Origin: Prunella strophiata
Taxonomy: Eukaryota; Chordata; Aves; Passeriformes; Prunellidae
Direction: 5' to 3'
Length of the DNA: 64,000 nucleotides
NCBI GenBank assembly: GCA_036583965.1
Contig: JAZBQD010000030.1
Span: 56,483,551-56,547,550, forward strand
A program made the translations under genes and the position numbers. Shown piece after piece: positions 61,411 to 64,000 of the stretch; position 1 is the stretch's first letter; the number at the start of each line of letters is the position of its first letter. The notes below the pieces were generated by a model. That model saw only the letters and a list, made by a program, of their open reading frames with translations. It had not been told where the DNA came from and ran no database searches.

Positions 61411-63360
61411 TATTATTTCTGTGGTTTCCTTATAGAAAGATTAAAATTGCATCTTCTTTCTCTACACAGGATTAAAAAAAACCTACTCAGTTATTATCTG
61501 GAAGTAGTTATATGATTTAAACAATTAATTAGTAAATTGTCTACCTATCACAGGTTTTGATTTAACCAACTGATTATGTGTGAAGTGGTGGCTGCAATAT
61601 TTAGCTGTATTAAAGTGTAAACATTTATATCTATTCCAAAATTTAATCCACTTGATAATTCCACTGTTTTCACTGAGCAATCACACTCTTAGTCAGAGCC
61701 CCCACAAAATAATCAGCACTGATTTCCAGTATTTTCTGCCACCTTTAATGCAAGAAATGAAACAAGATTCTTCCACCAGGAGCGTCAGCAGCAAGGGCTT
61801 GACATCTGTTTCACCCCTCTCTCTTGCACCAGTTGCATGATCTGGAGCTTTAGGCAATCTTCCAGCAGCGTAGGAGTGGTGACTTGCAAATTAAACAATT
61901 ATTTTGACTTGCATAATCCTTTGACAAATATTCAGATGGCAGTTATGGATCAGCTGGCAACAGTGTTTTAGATATGTTGTAAGTGCACAAAATAATAGTC
62001 CTGAACTATGCTTTTCTCCATTGGTTTCTTGTGAAATAATCTGTCTCACCTCTGGCCTGAGTGGTAGCTGAGAGCATTTCTGAAAAGCTCTCTTAAACAA
62101 CTGTGGCTGTAGTACTGCTCTGCTTTATCCTGTGTCTCTTCTAATTCACAGTTTTGCTGCTTTTGGCATTCTCAGGTGATGCTTCTCAGTATACCTCTGT
62201 CTCTATTTCCTGTTCCCAGAGTGCCTCTGCCTTTAGTTACATCTAATCAAGTACCTTCTCCAATCCTCATCTTAATTTCCTCTCCTTTTCCCTTTAAGTT
62301 TGGAATATTTATTTTAAAAACCCTAATTGATTTGAGACATGAATTCTTCAGGGACTTTTTGTTTGTTTGTTCTGCCTTTTTGCTGTTATTTTCATTCAGG
62401 ACTTTCAAAATTTTTTTCTTGCAGTAGAACTAAAATATCCTCTGCTTCAATTTTATATTGGAATAAGAATGACTGCATGCAATGTTCAACATCACTGTTC
62501 ATTTTGTTTACATTTTTCACATCTTTCCTTCTCAGTTAAACTCCTTTGTAAGCATAGAACTTCTTGAATATGTTGATAGCATCTTCATGAAAGCATGGGC
62601 TAGTTCGCTGAGGCAAACTTCTCAGATGTGCAAAGACCTGCCCTTCAGGACTCTACAAAATTCCAAAATATTTTACAAGACTTCCTCATGAGACAGGTTT
62701 AGTTCTGGGTTCATATTTACCAGCTCTTAAGAACCCTGCAAGTACACCTGTTGTTCTTCATCAAACTTGATTTAACCCAGTCTGACTTTGAAGGGAGTTT
62801 ACTCTTACTGTGAAAGAAAGTAAGAGTAAACAAAAATGACTGTTTGTTATATTAGGTGCATTGAAAAGACTGGCCTCTAAAAAGGAAAGAGGCTTTTAAA
62901 GAGAAAACAGCAGAAATCTCCCCAAAAATGACAAGCTGACAACTCAATAATAAAAGAAAGAAAACTTGATGGCCTACTTTTTACATTTTAAGGTATTGTT
63001 TTACACTAATTTCCATCTGAGAGGACTTGATCCAATGTCATAAATACTCTTGGATTTGTATCCATATCTCTTCCAACTTGTAGGAGTCAGATCAGGAGAT
63101 TTCTTAGGTTGCAACAAGTTTGAAGTTTCCTTGTCTGGAGTAGGTTGTGTTTGGGGATGCTGTGCTAGCTCCACCAGCTTTTTGTGTCTTTTTGGTTTCT
63201 TTTTCATGAGGAACACTAATTTTCTAATATGTTTGTTGCACACCAGAAATAAGGAGGCCAAAGCTGACAGGGAACAGGGAATATCTATCCCCTCATGAGT
63301 CAAAGGAGTAAACTGAAAGATATGCAAATCTATACGCATATATGTGCATGCATGTATGTA
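61411..63360. other. Non-coding unique sequence
   Basis: AT-rich, no recognised element beyond the hairpin at 62797-62831. Open frames on the plus strand at 62176-62691 overlap each other in several phases and are random in appearance. Confidence 0.5.
62797..62831. repeat. Perfect hairpin, 13-bp arms, 9-base loop
   Basis: GTTTACTCTTACT and its exact reverse complement AGTAAGAGTAAAC enclose a 9-base purine-rich loop. Among the longest perfect inverted repeats in the window. No adjacent gene or transposon explains it. Confidence 0.92.
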
Positions 63361-63370
63361 TACACACACA

Positions 63371-63469
<99 letters not shown>

Positions 63470-63472
63470 ATA
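63361..63472. repeat. Compound (CA)n-(TAAA)n microsatellite
   Basis: About 70 bases of CA repeat with one TA interruption near its start, then about nine TAAA units. The long minus-strand frame at 63001-63489 (162 codons) is open mainly because CA repeats read as C-V or H-T dipeptides and TAAA repeats as I-Y-L-F in this orientation. Confidence 0.96.
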
Positions 63473-64000
63473 GCTGTGCATGCACACACACAAAATTATG
63501 TAAACATATCGACATATATGTATCAAAATACAGGCCACATATATATTCTTGTCCTTAAAGTTTAAAATCAAATTCTGTGAAAAAAAAAAATGGACTAGAG
63601 TTATTTGAACTAACTGTGAAAATGACTGAGGTCCAATTCCCTTTATATTATATTTAGTTTCATATATTTGTGCCTGACAGAATTCTTCAAAATTCCGGAA
63701 TTCTTACATTTTGAAAGTATAACATTCCTGTTCTACAATAACAAAAACCCACATGGTTTCAGATTGAATTCTTCTAATACATATCAACAACCATGATGAA
63801 TCATAAGAAACAAGAATGAACGGACTCTTCAGTGTTTTCTCTGTAGCTTGCAGACAGAGTACACATCTTAAAAAAAAAAAAAGGAACAAAACAAAAACCC
63901 AAAGCTTTGAAATTAGCAAAAGAGACACCTAAGAATAGGCACATGAGAATAAATGGACACTATTTGAGAAATGCTCTTGCACTTGTTTATGTTAAGAAGT
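63473..64000. other. Non-coding AT-rich end of window
   Basis: Short A runs (63579-63589, 63870-63881) and no recognised element or gene. Confidence 0.55.

Noticed and set aside
63001..63489. 162-codon minus-strand frame with C-V and I-Y-L-F repeats
   Set aside because: Half of it is the CA and TAAA microsatellite; the remainder has no recognisable domain or splice context.
1..64000. Other open frames of about 100-136 codons (for example 6159-6569, 13431-13781, 35133-35450, 45973-46284) as genes
   Set aside because: In DNA this AT-rich a stop is expected about once per 15 codons per frame. My rough estimate is about eight chance frames over 100 codons on two strands of 64 kb, close to the number left after removing repeats. 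Several also start only at TTG.

Overview
This looks like vertebrate nuclear DNA from a bird, and I find no supportable protein-coding gene in it. The bird assignment rests on three signs. At least ten fragments belong to the CR1 LINE family, several with typical avian CR1 3' ends. Two degraded LTRs start and read like LTR families I know from bird genomes. L1, Alu-type and other mammalian repeats are absent. The LTR types suit a songbird-like neoavian, but I cannot name the species. The background is AT-rich, CpG-poor, largely single-copy and stop-riddled, as expected for intergenic or intronic DNA of a large chromosome.

Layout. 1-18.8 kb is mostly unique sequence. It holds a (TCTA)n microsatellite, an ancient CR1 reverse-transcriptase remnant (about 4.7-5.3 kb), a cluster of inverted and tandem repeats at 8.5-8.85 kb, and a perfect 178-bp (AAGG)n array. 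18.9-29.2 kb holds four more CR1 copies on both strands. One keeps a recognisable but mutated reverse-transcriptase core, and another carries an internal 15-bp minisatellite. 31.3-32.1 kb is compositionally odd: an A/C simple repeat, CpG-bearing sequence, a polypurine tract, then about 170 bases almost devoid of G. 36.1-38.0 kb has two solitary LTR fragments of different endogenous-retrovirus families in opposite orientation. 42.5-61.4 kb is unique sequence with further CR1 pieces and a diverged tandem repeat near 55.3 kb. It also holds the standout feature, a pentanucleotide polypyrimidine array of about 1.24 kb (52.67-53.91 kb) directly preceded by an imperfect tandem duplication. The window closes with a (CA)n-(TAAA)n microsatellite.

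There are no genes here to work together. The long open frames are either repeat-encoded (polypyrimidine, CA or GGAA arrays; antisense of CR1) or about as frequent as chance predicts in DNA this AT-rich. A few minus-strand open segments between 40 and 59 kb end at good splice-site look-alikes with compatible phases. They are listed as speculative findings, not features. I saw no CRISPR array, operon, tRNA, rRNA or other structured RNA gene.
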